Of a DNA stretch of 64,000 nt, positions 44,701 to 53,522 are shown piece after piece. Each line of letters begins with the position of its first letter. Positions within the stretch are counted from its first letter, which is position 1. This DNA is from JAIVGZ01 sp964552205 (lineage in GTDB: Bacteria > Pseudomonadota > Gammaproteobacteria > Natronospirales > JAIVGZ01). The position numbers were made by a program, and so were the translations under genes. The notes beneath the pieces were generated by a model that ran no database searches, was not told the DNA's origin, and saw only the letters and a program-made list of their open reading frames with translations. Where the stretch lies: contig CAZKFT010000009.1 of the NCBI GenBank assembly GCA_964552205.1, positions 3,961-67,960 of the forward strand, given 5' to 3'.

Positions 44701-47367
44701 ATGGCAGACGAAGACAAGTCGCACGATATCGACCCGATTGAGACGCGCGAATGGATCGAGTCGCTCGAGGCAGTGCTCTCGGTTGAAGGTCCGGAGCGCG
44801 CCCACTACCTACTTGAGCGCCTGATTGACCGCGCCCGCAGGGAAGGTGCCTATCTGCCGTTCTCGCAGAATACCGCCTACCTGAACACGATTCCGTCTCA
44901 TCTCGAGCCACGGTATCCGGGCAATCGCGAACTCGAAAAGCGGGTTGAGGCCTTCATCCGTTGGAACGCGATGGCCATGGTTGTGCACGCAAATCGCAAG
45001 GGTACCGAGCTGGGTGGACATATCTCCACCTATGCATCGTCGGCGGTGCTGTACGAGGTTGGCTTCAATCATTTCTGGAACGCGCCCAACAAGGATCATG
45101 GCGGCGACCTGATTTATATTCAGGGCCACAGTTCCCCTGGCATCTACGCACGCGCATTTCTTGAGGGTCGCATCAGCGAATCTCAACTCGCGCACTTCCG
45201 CGAAGACGTGGATGGCAAGGGAATCACCTCATACCCGCACCCGAAAATCATGCCGGATTTCTGGCAATTCCCGACGGTCTCCATGGGCTTGGGCCCCATC
45301 ATGGCAATCTATCAGGCGCGCTTCATGCGCTACCTCGAACATCGCGGCCTCGTGGATACCTCGAAACAGAAAGTATGGGCCTTCCTCGGTGATGGTGAGA
45401 TGGACGAGCCGGAATCGCTGGGTGCGACCTCTCTGGCGGGGAGAGAGAAGCTCGACAACCTGGTGTTTGTCGTCAACTGCAACCTGCAGCGACTGGATGG
45501 ACCGGTACGAGGGAATGGCAAAATCATCCAGGAACTCGAAGCGGATTTCCGCGGCAGCGGCTGGAATGTCATCAAGGTCATCTGGGGATCGCGTTGGGAT
45601 CCGCTCCTGCAACGCGATACCAAGGGCCTCCTCAAACGCGTCATGGAAGAGTGCGTGGACGGCGAGTACCAGAACTTCAAAGCCAAGGGCGGTGCGTACA
45701 CCCGCGAGAACTTCTTCGGCAAGTATCCCGAGCTGAAGGAGATGGTCGCCAACATGAGCGATGAGGAAATCTGGCGCTTGAACCGCGGCGGTCATGACGC
45801 GCGCAAAGTGCACGCAGCCTACAAAGCGGCGATGGAGCACAAGGGTCAGCCTACGGTCATTCTGGCGAAGACGGTGAAGGGATACGGCATGGGCCGCTCG
45901 GGTGAGGGCCAGAACATTTCCCATCAGCAGAAAAAGCTCGATGATGAAGCGCTGAAGGAATTCCGTGATCGCTTCTCGATTCCCGTGTCCAACGACGAGA
46001 TCGCGAAAGTGCCGTTCGCGCGTCCCACCGAGGACAGCGAGGAGATGAAGTACTTCAAGGCACGTCGTGAGGCGCTTGGCGGGTCATTGCCGCAGCGCAA
46101 TCACGATGCGCCTGCCTTGGAAACCCCGGGATTGGACGCGTTCAAGGCGCAGATGGAGTCCTCTGGTGAACGCGAGTTCTCCACCACCATGGCCTTTGTG
46201 CGCATCCTCAACATGCTGGTCAAGGACAAGAAGATCGGCAAATTCGTTGTGCCCATTGTCCCGGACGAAGCCCGCACCTTCGGCATGGAAGGGATGTTCC
46301 GTCAGCTGGGTATCTATTCGTCGGTGGGTCAGCTTTATACGCCGCAGGATGCCGATCAGTTGATGTTCTACAAGGAAGACAAGACGGGGCAGATTCTCGA
46401 GGAAGGTATCAACGAAGCGGGTGCCATGAGTTCGTGGATTGCAGCCGCCACGGCGTATGCCAATCACGGCTTGCAGATGATTCCGTTCTATATCTACTAC
46501 TCGATGTTCGGTTTCCAGCGTATCGGCGACCTGGCTTGGGCGGCAGGCGATTCGCAGGCGCGCGGGTTCCTGTTGGGTGGTACCGCAGGGCGGACAACGC
46601 TGAACGGCGAGGGATTGCAGCATCAGGATGGGCACAGCCATCTGCTGTCATCCACCATCCCCAACTGTGTGAGCTACGACCCGACCTTTGCTTACGAGGT
46701 GGCTGTCATCATCCAGGATGGCCTGCGCCGGATGTACGCGGAGCGGGAGAATGTTTTCTATTACCTCACCTTGATGAACGAGAACTACACCCACCCGGCG
46801 CTTCCCAAGGGTGCGGAGGAAGGGATACTCAAAGGGCTGTACCTGCTGGACAAGGGGGGCAAGGGCAAACATCGTGTCCAACTGCTCGGGTCGGGCACGA
46901 TTCTGCGCGAGGTCCAGGCCGCCGCAGCGATGCTGAACGAGGAGTGGGATGTGGCTGCGGATGTCTGGAGCGCCCCCAGCTTCACTGAGCTGCGGCGTGA
47001 TGGCATCGAGGTGGACCGGTGGAACCTGCTCAACCCGGATGCCAAGAAGCCGCGCAAGGCCTATGTGACTGAGTGTCTGGATGGTACAGATGGCCCCGTC
47101 ATCGCGGCAACCGACTACATGCGCGCGTTCGCCGACCAGATTCGTGGCTGGGTTCCGCGCAGCTACACGGTGCTGGGTACCGATGGTTTCGGGCGCAGCG
47201 ATTCGCGTGAGCAGTTGCGCCATTTCTTCGAAGTTGACCGACGGTGGGTAGTGGTCGCCGCGCTGAAAGCGCTCGCGGACGAAGGCGCAGTGCCAATCAA
47301 GACCGTCAAGGACGCGATGAAGAAGTACGGGGTCAATCCCGAAAAGGTCGAGCCGTGGAAAAGCTGA
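44701..47367 (+). CDS. aceE: Pyruvate dehydrogenase E1 component, homodimeric type
   Basis: 888 residues, start placed at MADEDKSHDIDPIETREW, the family N-terminus. An upstream in-frame ATG at 44635 would add 22 non-conserved residues. Thiamine-diphosphate site LGDGEMDEPESLGA ... NCNLQRLDGPVRGNGKIIQELE, also GQDADQLMFYKEDKTGQILEEGINEAGAMSSW in the transketolase-like half. Decarboxylates pyruvate and reductively acetylates E2. A TATAAG box ends 13 bases before the ATG, implying a very short leader. Its 3' end overlaps the aceF GTG start by 13 bases. Confidence 0.97.
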   Translation: MADEDKSHDIDPIETREWIESLEAVLSVEGPERAHYLLERLIDRARREGAYLPFSQNTAYLNTIPSHLEPRYPGNRELEKRVEAFIRWNAMAMVVHANRKGTELGGHISTYASSAVLYEVGFNHFWNAPNKDHGGDLIYIQGHSSPGIYARAFLEGRISESQLAHFREDVDGKGITSYPHPKIMPDFWQFPTVSMGLGPIMAIYQARFMRYLEHRGLVDTSKQKVWAFLGDGEMDEPESLGATSLAGREKLDNLVFVVNCNLQRLDGPVRGNGKIIQELEADFRGSGWNVIKVIWGSRWDPLLQRDTKGLLKRVMEECVDGEYQNFKAKGGAYTRENFFGKYPELKEMVANMSDEEIWRLNRGGHDARKVHAAYKAAMEHKGQPTVILAKTVKGYGMGRSGEGQNISHQQKKLDDEALKEFRDRFSIPVSNDEIAKVPFARPTEDSEEMKYFKARREALGGSLPQRNHDAPALETPGLDAFKAQMESSGEREFSTTMAFVRILNMLVKDKKIGKFVVPIVPDEARTFGMEGMFRQLGIYSSVGQLYTPQDADQLMFYKEDKTGQILEEGINEAGAMSSWIAAATAYANHGLQMIPFYIYYSMFGFQRIGDLAWAAGDSQARGFLLGGTAGRTTLNGEGLQHQDGHSHLLSSTIPNCVSYDPTFAYEVAVIIQDGLRRMYAERENVFYYLTLMNENYTHPALPKGAEEGILKGLYLLDKGGKGKHRVQLLGSGTILREVQAAAAMLNEEWDVAADVWSAPSFTELRRDGIEVDRWNLLNPDAKKPRKAYVTECLDGTDGPVIAATDYMRAFADQIRGWVPRSYTVLGTDGFGRSDSREQLRHFFEVDRRWVVVAALKALADEGAVPIKTVKDAMKKYGVNPEKVEPWKS

Positions 47368-48837
47368 CCGAGATTCGCGTTCCCGACATCGGTGATTTCA
47401 AGGGTGTCGAGATCATCGAGGTGATGGTCGCCGAGGGCGACACCGTTGCCGTGGACGACCCACTCATCACCATCGAGACCGACAAGGCTGCGATGGATGT
47501 GCCGGCCACCTCCGCTGGCGTCATCAAGAGCATGAAGGTCAAGCAGGGTGACAAGGTGTCCGAAGGGGATGTGATCTGCGCTGTGGAATCCCAAGATGTG
47601 GGTTCAGAGGAGAAATCGCGACCGAGTGCGGTCGCTCCCACGGAAAAAGTAGATGCAGATGTCGCTCCCCCAAAAGCAGATGCAGATGTCGCTCCCACGG
47701 CAGTTGTGGATGCAGAAGCTCCTCCCCCTAAAGAAGAACGTGGGAGCGGCCCCACGGGCCGCGATACCACGGGCCGCGATACCACGGGCCNNNNNNNNNN
47801 NNNNNNNNNNNNNNNNNNNNNNNNNNNNNNNNNNNNNNNNNNNNNNNNNNNNNNNNNNNNNNNNNNNNNNNNNNNNNNNNNNNNNNNNNNCCACGGGCCG
47901 CGATACCACGGGCCGCGATACCACGGGCCACGAGAAGAATTTGCCCTCCCACGCTTCTCCTTCCGTCCGGAAATTCGCACGCGAGTTGGGCGTCGAGCTT
48001 TCCCGCGTATCCGGCACCGGTCGCAAAGGCCGGGTCACACACGATGATGTGAAGTCCTTCGTCAAGGGCGTCATGCAGGGCGGCGGAACCTCAGGTGGAG
48101 GATTCTCCCTGCCGCAGATGCCCGTCGTGGATTTCGGCAAGTGGGGTCCGGTCGAGACGGTCGCGCTCTCTCGCATCAAGCGCATCAGCGGACCGCACCT
48201 GCAACGCGCGTGGATAACCGTGCCGCATGTCACACAACATGACGCGGCAGACATCACGGACCTCGAGACGGTACGCAAGGCGCTCAAGGTGAACGCCGAA
48301 AAGCAGGGCACCAAGCTCACACCGCTTGCGTTCATCATCAAGGCCTGCGTGCAGGCATTGAAGGAGTTCCCTGACTTCAACGCCTCGCTCGACCCTTCCG
48401 GCCAGAATCTCATCCGCAAGCAGTATTGGCACATCGGCTTCGCGGTGGATACACCAGAGGGGCTTGTCGTGCCGGTAATCCGTGATGCGGACCAGAAAGA
48501 TGTCTACGCCATTGCCCGCGACCTCGGTGAGATCAGCGCGAAGGCGCGCGAACGCAAGTTGAAGGCCGATGACATGCAGGGCGGGACTTTCTCCGTGTCC
48601 AGTCTGGGTGGCATTGGGGGCACAGCGTTCACGCCGATTGTGAACGCCCCCGAAGTTGCCATCCTCGGCGTATCGCGTTCGCAGATGCAGCCCATCTGGG
48701 ATGGGCATGCCTTCCAGCCGCGCTTGATGCTGCCGCTTTCCCTGTCCTATGACCACCGCGTGATTGATGGAGCAGCAGCAGCACGCTTTACCACCCACCT
48801 TGCCGAGGTGTTGAAGGATGTGCGGGGATTGATATGA
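47355..48837 (+). CDS. aceF: Pyruvate dehydrogenase E2 (dihydrolipoamide acetyltransferase), with a REP-encoded linker and an N gap
   Basis: GTG start. An N-terminal lipoyl domain (VPDIGDFKGVEIIEV..., lipoyl lysine in ETDKAAM) is followed by an unusual linker, SRPSAVAPTEKVDADVAPPK... then GSGPTGRDTTGRDTTG. After the N block come the same TGRDT repeats, the E1/E3-binding domain (ASPSVRKFARELGVELSRVSGTGRKGRVTHDDV) and the catalytic domain with DHRVIDGA. Frames differ across the N block, but 39 bases at its edges are identical, and merging them restores one frame. Further lipoyl domains could be hidden if the gap is real. ATGA overlap with lpd. Confidence 0.93.
47615..47765. repeat. Inverted pair of REP elements inside the aceF coding sequence
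   Basis: 47615-47643 is a REP in reverse (ATCGCGACC...GGTCGCTCCCACGG) and 47739-47765 a REP in forward orientation (GTGGGAGCGGCCCCACGGG then CCGCGAT). Between them a partial unit, AGATGCAGATGTCGCTCCC, occurs twice with a third degraded copy. The whole segment stays open in the aceF frame and encodes the inter-domain linker. Confidence 0.85.
47791..47890. other. Assembly gap (100 N) in 15-base tandem repeats of aceF
   Basis: Both edges carry CCACGGGCC followed by two copies of GCGATACCACGGGCC (39 identical bases, 47752-47790 and 47891-47929). The assembler broke in this tandem array. The number of 15-base units, each encoding five linker residues (TGRDT), is therefore unknown. Confidence 0.92.
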
Positions 48838-50720
48838 GTTCCACGGTGGAAGTGCGCGTCCCCGACATCGGTGACTTCAAGGGCGTCGAGATCATCGAGG
48901 TCATGGTTGCGGAGGGTGACGCGGTCGCGGTGGATGATCCGCTCATCACCATCGAGACCGACAAGGCAGCGATGGATGTTCCATCCACCGCCGCGGGAAG
49001 CATCAAGACGCTGAAGGTGAAGGTTGGGGACAAGGTGTCGCAGGGGGATCTGATTGCCATTCTGGANNNNNNNNNNNNNNNNNNNNNNNNNNNNNNNNNN
49101 NNNNNNNNNNNNNNNNNNNNNNNNNNNNNNNNNNNNNNNNNNNNNNNNNNNNNNNNNNNNNNNNNNGAATCGCGACCGAGTGCGGTCGCTCCCACGGCAG
49201 TTGTGGATGCAGAAGCTCCTCCCCCTAAAAAAGAGAGTGGGAGCGGCCCCACGGGCCGCGATACCACGGGCCGCGATTCCACGGGCCGCGATACCAAGCG
49301 CCGCGATTCCGACCTCAGCTGCGAGCTTCTGGTCCTCGGCGCCGGTCCGGGCGGCTACACTGCCGCCTTCCGCGCCGCCGACCTCGGGCGCGATGTGGTC
49401 CTGGTCGAGCGCTACGACGCACTAGGCGGTGTTTGCCTCAACGTGGGCTGCATTCCATCGAAAGCGCTGCTGCATGTGGCCAAAGTCATCGATGAAGCGG
49501 CTGTGCTGGCAGACCACGGTGTCAATTTCGGCGCGCCGCGTATCGATCTGGACGGACTCCGGGGTTTCAAGAACGAGGTCATAGGCAAGCTCACCGGCGG
49601 CCTCGCGGGGCTGGCCAAACAGCGCAAGGTGAAGGTCGTGCACGGTACCGGCCGATTCCTGGACGCGAACCACCTGTCGGTGGAAAGCCCGGACGGGACC
49701 CAGGTCATCCACTTCCAACAGGCAATCATTGCCGCCGGGTCCTCCGTCGTGCGCTTGCCGGGGTTGCCTGATGATCCTCGAATCATCGACTCTACCGGCG
49801 CACTTGAATTGGAGGAGTTGCCGGAGCGGATGCTGGTCATCGGCGGCGGCATCATCGGCCTGGAAATGGCCACCGTGTACGCCGCATTGGGCGTTCGGGT
49901 CAGCGTTGTCGAATTGTCCGACGGACTGATGCCCGGCTGCGACCGTGACTTGGTCAAGGTTCTGCAGAAGCGTCTTGCAGACAAGTACGAGCGCATCCTG
50001 GTCAAAACCAAGGTGACATCGCTGAAGGCGCAGAAGAACGGCATCAAAGTTGAATTCGAAGGCGACAACGCGCCAGATGCCCAGATTTTTGGCCGAGTGC
50101 TCGTCGCTGTGGGTCGACGGCCCAACGGTCTCAGCATCGATGCAGACAAGGCGGGGGTCACCGTGGACGAGCGCGGGTTCATCCCGGTTGACAAGCAGAT
50201 GCGGACCAATCAGTCCCATATCTTCGCGATTGGTGACATCGTCGGCAACCCGATGCTTGCACACAAGGCGACGCACGAGGGCAAGGTTGCAGCGGAGGTC
50301 GCAAGTGGCCACAAGGTCGCGTTTGAAGCCACGGTGATTCCCTCTGTCGCTTATACCGACCCCGAAATCGCCTGGTGCGGACTCACCGAGACCGATGCCA
50401 AGGCGCAGGGTACGGCCTATGAGAAAGGGCAGTTCCCATGGGCGGCGAGCGGTCGCGCACTCGCGCTCGGCGCGGCGGATGGCTTCAGCAAGCTGTTGTT
50501 CGACCCTGCCACCAAACGCGTCATCGGGGCCGGCATCGTCGGCCCGAATGCAGGCGACCTCATTGCCGAGGCCGCGTTGGCCATAGAGATGGGGGCGGAT
50601 GCCGCCGATATCGGGCTGACCATCCATCCGCATCCGACACTGTCGGAGACCGTTGCCTTTGCCGCGGAAGCGTTTGAGGGTACGCTCACAGACCTCTATA
50701 TTCCCAAGCGGGGCAAGTGA
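48834..50720 (+). CDS. lpd: Dihydrolipoyl dehydrogenase (E3) with its own N-terminal lipoyl domain
   Basis: Reoxidises dihydrolipoyl groups of E2, passing electrons to NAD+. Residues 1-78 form a lipoyl domain almost identical to that of aceF (VPDIGDFKGVEIIEVMVAEGD...ETDKAAMDVPS). An N block and a REP-encoded linker (SRPSAVAPTAVVDAEAPPPK, GSGPTGRDTTGRDSTGRD) follow. The FAD domain (LLVLGAGPGGYTAAFRAADLG) carries the redox disulfide GGVCLNVGCIPSK. NAD domain VIGGGIIGLEMATVYAALG and C-terminal HPHPTLSE complete the flavoenzyme. Lipoyl-E3 fusions are known in Neisseria and Xanthomonadales. Its stop overlaps the MarC start. Confidence 0.96.
   Translation: MSSTVEVRVPDIGDFKGVEIIEVMVAEGDAVAVDDPLITIETDKAAMDVPSTAAGSIKTLKVKVGDKVSQGDLIAILXXXXXXXXXXXXXXXXXXXXXXXXXXXXXXXXXXESRPSAVAPTAVVDAEAPPPKKESGSGPTGRDTTGRDSTGRDTKRRDSDLSCELLVLGAGPGGYTAAFRAADLGRDVVLVERYDALGGVCLNVGCIPSKALLHVAKVIDEAAVLADHGVNFGAPRIDLDGLRGFKNEVIGKLTGGLAGLAKQRKVKVVHGTGRFLDANHLSVESPDGTQVIHFQQAIIAAGSSVVRLPGLPDDPRIIDSTGALELEELPERMLVIGGGIIGLEMATVYAALGVRVSVVELSDGLMPGCDRDLVKVLQKRLADKYERILVKTKVTSLKAQKNGIKVEFEGDNAPDAQIFGRVLVAVGRRPNGLSIDADKAGVTVDERGFIPVDKQMRTNQSHIFAIGDIVGNPMLAHKATHEGKVAAEVASGHKVAFEATVIPSVAYTDPEIAWCGLTETDAKAQGTAYEKGQFPWAASGRALALGAADGFSKLLFDPATKRVIGAGIVGPNAGDLIAEAALAIEMGADAADIGLTIHPHPTLSETVAFAAEAFEGTLTDLYIPKRGK
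49067..49166. other. Assembly gap (100 N) in the lpd linker
   Basis: It separates the lipoyl domain from the REP-encoded linker. The edges share no sequence. Given the near copy of this linker in aceF, the break was probably caused by that repeat; the missing part is likely a short linker piece. Confidence 0.95.
49169..49310. repeat. REP pair plus tandem 15-base units inside the lpd coding sequence
   Basis: A reverse REP at 49169-49197 and a forward REP at 49237-49262, followed to 49310 by four diverging units of the CCACGGGCCGCGATA type. It is nearly the same as the aceF linker, lacking the middle AGATGCAGATGTCGCTCCC units. It is open in the lpd frame. Confidence 0.85.
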
Positions 50721-51376
50721 TGGGCGCGCTCGTCGAGTATTTCTTCCTGTCTTTGGCAGCGGTGTTTGTCATCATCAACCCGCTGACGACCGCCTTTGTG
50801 TTTGCGTCCTTGCTCCCGAAGTCCAACGATGCCGAGCGCAAGCTCATTGCGCGGCGGGCAGTCGTCACCGCGACCGCGGTACTAATCACTTTTGCCCTGC
50901 TGGGTGGGCTCATCTTCCAGATTTTCAGCATTACGCTAGGTGCGTTCCGGATTGCAGGAGGCCTGATCCTGTTCGGCATCGGCATGAACATGCTGAACAA
51001 GACGGAGGACGCCGAGCAATCCACCAGCGAGGTGAAGCCGACCGGCACCATCACCGATAATATCTCCATCGTGCCGCTGGCGATTCCCTTCATCAGCGGT
51101 CCGGGCTCCATTGCAACCGTCATGGTCCTGACCTCGGATGCTGCGGGGATCGGTCAGTGGAGCATGGTTTTCCTTGCCATCCTGATCACGACCGTGGCGT
51201 GCTATTTCAGCATGGTCAACAGCAAGGTAGTCATTGACTATCTGGGCGAGACTGGGCGTAAGATACTGACCAAGGTGTTCGGTCTCATCCTGGCGGTCAT
51301 TGCCGTCCAGTTCGTAATCAACGGGGTCAGCGACGCAGTTGCAGATTTCATACTGACGAGAGGGGCAGGTGGCTGA
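50720..51376 (+). CDS. MarC-family integral membrane protein
   Basis: 218 residues, six hydrophobic segments. Typical MarC features are NPLTTAFVFASLLP near the N-terminus, ITLGAFRIAGGLILFGIGMNML and PLAIPFISGPGSIATVMVL. Function of the family is unknown; the older claim of a role in multiple antibiotic resistance was not supported. The ATG at 50720 overlaps the lpd stop (TGATG), so it may be translated from the pyruvate dehydrogenase message. It overlaps the PilZ gene by 8 bases. Confidence 0.93.
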   Translation: MGALVEYFFLSLAAVFVIINPLTTAFVFASLLPKSNDAERKLIARRAVVTATAVLITFALLGGLIFQIFSITLGAFRIAGGLILFGIGMNMLNKTEDAEQSTSEVKPTGTITDNISIVPLAIPFISGPGSIATVMVLTSDAAGIGQWSMVFLAILITTVACYFSMVNSKVVIDYLGETGRKILTKVFGLILAVIAVQFVINGVSDAVADFILTRGAGG

Positions 51377-52100
51377 CGACGAAGTACTCGCCAACGCACC
51401 GGATGCGATCAGAAACCCGATACAGATCAGAAGTTTGCTCGGCAAGCTGGTCAAGCAGCGCAGTATACTTTCAGTGACTCTGGATGGGTTTCGACGTCAA
51501 GCCACCAGTGCGGTGCTCTCGGTGGATCAGCCTGAGGGGTATCTCGTTCTTGACGAGCTGGTGCCCAATCGGATGCACGAGCGCGTGCGCCCTGGGTCGC
51601 GCCTGGCCGTTTACACGAGGCTGGACAATGTCGACCTGAGGTTTGTCCTGATGGTTGCAGGTATCGGGCGGCGGGACGGAATTGCGATGTACCGAGCGCG
51701 TCTCCCAGCCTATGTCAGGTATTCACAGCGCCGCCGTGAGTTCCGGTCGCGTGTGGGTGCGGGAAATCCCATCAACGTGACGGTCAGTCGTGTTGGTAGC
51801 GACCTGGGATTTGACGCCGCGTTGGTGGACCTCTCGGTCACTGGGTTCGGCGCCCGATGTTCCGTTCATGATGAGGTGGAAACGGGAGATGAGATCTTGG
51901 TCAGACTCCCCGTCGGGGGCGAGATTCTGGAACTCACTGCAACGCTCACCTTTTCGAGAATTGACGAGGTGCAGCGGCAGCGTCGCATAGGAGGGCGTTT
52001 TCACGACCTCACACCGGACATCCAGCGTTTGCTCTCCAGCTTCGTCACCACCATGCAAAGGGAATACCTGCAACGCATGCGGTCGCTTCAGGCGGATTGA
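51369..52100 (+). CDS. PilZ-domain protein, YcgR-like
   Basis: 243 residues. The N-terminal half resembles the YcgR flagellar-brake domain. The C-terminal PilZ domain has the c-di-GMP motifs QRRREFR (RxxxR) and LVDLSVTGFGARC ((D/N)xSxxG). So it is expected to bind c-di-GMP and change its interaction with a motility or secretion target. No flagellar genes are nearby; type IV pili are encoded elsewhere in the window. GTG start within marC. Its 3' end overlaps the ATL gene by 13 bases on the opposite strand. Confidence 0.9.
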   Translation: MADDEVLANAPDAIRNPIQIRSLLGKLVKQRSILSVTLDGFRRQATSAVLSVDQPEGYLVLDELVPNRMHERVRPGSRLAVYTRLDNVDLRFVLMVAGIGRRDGIAMYRARLPAYVRYSQRRREFRSRVGAGNPINVTVSRVGSDLGFDAALVDLSVTGFGARCSVHDEVETGDEILVRLPVGGEILELTATLTFSRIDEVQRQRRIGGRFHDLTPDIQRLLSSFVTTMQREYLQRMRSLQAD

Positions 52101-52402
52101 GACGACGCAGCGCTCCACCCATGACGATCGAGGTCAATCGCACCTGCATCGTCGAATGCCACGCCTTCAGACTCGAGCAGTTCCCTTTGCCGCTGTCCCG
52201 CCTCTCCGGGCAGGCTGATACGTCCCTGGGCGTTCACCACCCGGTGCCAAGGAACCCGTGACCCCGTGGGCAAGCTGGATAGCGCGTAGCCGACCAAGCG
52301 GGCAGTACACCCGCCCACGCGACGTGCGACGGCACCATAGGTGCTGACGCGACCGTGAGGAATGGTCATCACCACATCGTGAATCTCCTGGTGCCGGATC
52401 AT
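52088..52402 (-). CDS. Alkyltransferase-like protein (ATL, MGMT family without the acceptor cysteine)
   Basis: 104 residues with the MGMT DNA-binding pattern IPHGRVSTYGAVARRVGG and SSLPTGSRVPWHRVVNAQGRISLP. Tryptophan (W52) replaces the alkyl-acceptor cysteine of PCHRV. ATL proteins such as E. coli YbaZ bind O6-alkylguanine and hand it to nucleotide excision repair. The start at MIRHQEI overlaps the HIT stop by ATGA. A longer upstream frame lies wholly inside the HIT gene and is rejected. Last gene of the bufferin-type operon. Confidence 0.92.
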   Translation of the reverse strand: MIRHQEIHDVVMTIPHGRVSTYGAVARRVGGCTARLVGYALSSLPTGSRVPWHRVVNAQGRISLPGEAGQRQRELLESEGVAFDDAGAIDLDRHGWSAASSQSA

Positions 52403-52818
52403 GCGCTCGTCAATCGTTTCCGGATAGCCGCTGCAAAATGCTCCCCAGCATCCGCTTCGTAGGGTAGTGGCGCTTGGACACCCCAGACGGGCCTCGGCCA
52501 CGCCGCATCCGACTCGAAGCGCGAGATGATGTGGACATGCAATTGGGCAACAACATTTCCCAGCGCAGCGACATTGAGTTTGTCCGGTCGGGTTTCCGCT
52601 TTCAGCGCGTCACTGCACAGAAGGACTTCCTGCCACAGCATATTCCGGTCACCGTCTGACAGGTCGAGCAGTTCCACCACACCAGCCACCCGTGGTACCA
52701 GAATCAACCACGGATACTGCGTGTCATTCATGAGTCGGACAGTGCAGAGTGCAAGGTCCATGACCGGGAGCGTGTCCTTAGCCAAACGTGCATCCAACTC
52801 GAACGCGGCGCCCTTCAC
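52399..52818 (-). CDS. HIT-family protein
   Basis: 139 residues. MNDTQYPWLILVPRVAGVVELLDL and NVAALGNVVAQLHVHIISRFESDAAWPRPVWG place it in the proteobacterial HIT group. The triad reads HVHII instead of HxHxH, so the last histidine is absent, which seems typical of this subgroup. A nucleotide-hydrolase role is presumed. GTG start overlapping the hvfC stop (GTGA); ATGA overlap with the ATL gene. Its place in the operon looks like read-through housekeeping rather than a proven RiPP function. Confidence 0.9.
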   Translation of the reverse strand: MKGAAFELDARLAKDTLPVMDLALCTVRLMNDTQYPWLILVPRVAGVVELLDLSDGDRNMLWQEVLLCSDALKAETRPDKLNVAALGNVVAQLHVHIISRFESDAAWPRPVWGVQAPLPYEADAGEHFAAAIRKRLTSA

Positions 52819-53522
52819 TGGACCTTCCGTACTACGCCCCTATCCAGCAGGTCGTCGAGCAGAACCTGCGCGGGAGCCGCCAGTGCGTCTACGTCGCCGA
52901 GGTGCGCCAACAGTTCCGCGAACTCGATGGGACCCTGATCCTTGACTGTACTGAGAAGAGCATGGGTCATGGGTGTGGTTACCAGAAAACGGACAGTATC
53001 CGCTGCATCGCGATACACGAGCAGCGTCGTAGGAGTTGGTGTAGTTGGTATCGTTTCCGGGCCAATCATCTGGACAGGCCACTCATAGCGCAGTACGCGC
53101 GCCAACGGCGACAGTTGCAAGCGCGAACCGTCGGTGGCAACAACATCTTCCGCCAGACTGAGATCGAGCTCTACCCATTCGTAATGGGCGAGGTCACGGA
53201 GCCACGGCGGAAAGTCGTCAGCGGCGTTTGGCCTGGTATTCAGCCACCGGACAAACTCGCCGGGCATGCGCGGGAACAGTGGTGTGCTGGCGCGATGCTC
53301 CGACAGCCAATCCCTGACCAAGCGGTCAAACCTGTCAGCACCAAGCACCTTCACAAGCACCGGGAATCCCTTGCGCATGAAACTGCGGACATTGTTGTAA
53401 ATCAGGTCGCGGTACACCTGTACTCGTCGTGGTTCGATTCCAGTGGGTGCAGGGCAGTGTTCCGGGTCGCGCATGTGCGCGGCGAATTTCCGCTGCAGGT
53501 TCGTGAAGGTGGGGACGCTCAT
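52815..53522 (-). CDS. hvfC: HvfC/BufC-type partner protein of a MNIO RiPP maturase (DUF2063)
   Basis: 235 residues. The N-terminal DUF2063 DNA-binding-like region reads LQRKFAAHMRDPEHCPAPTGIEPRRVQVYRDLIYNNVRSFMRKGFPVLVKVLG. A second domain follows (PPWLRDLAHYEWVELDLSLAED). In HvfABCX and bufferin operons this protein acts with the MNIO enzyme, probably presenting the precursor. Its ATG overlaps the hvfB stop (ATGA) and its stop overlaps the HIT start. Confidence 0.92.
   Translation of the reverse strand: MSVPTFTNLQRKFAAHMRDPEHCPAPTGIEPRRVQVYRDLIYNNVRSFMRKGFPVLVKVLGADRFDRLVRDWLSEHRASTPLFPRMPGEFVRWLNTRPNAADDFPPWLRDLAHYEWVELDLSLAEDVVATDGSRLQLSPLARVLRYEWPVQMIGPETIPTTPTPTTLLVYRDAADTVRFLVTTPMTHALLSTVKDQGPIEFAELLAHLGDVDALAAPAQVLLDDLLDRGVVRKVQ

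Noticed and set aside
47752..47929. 15-base tandem repeats as a CRISPR-like array
   Set aside because: Units are contiguous without spacers and stay in frame as a protein linker.
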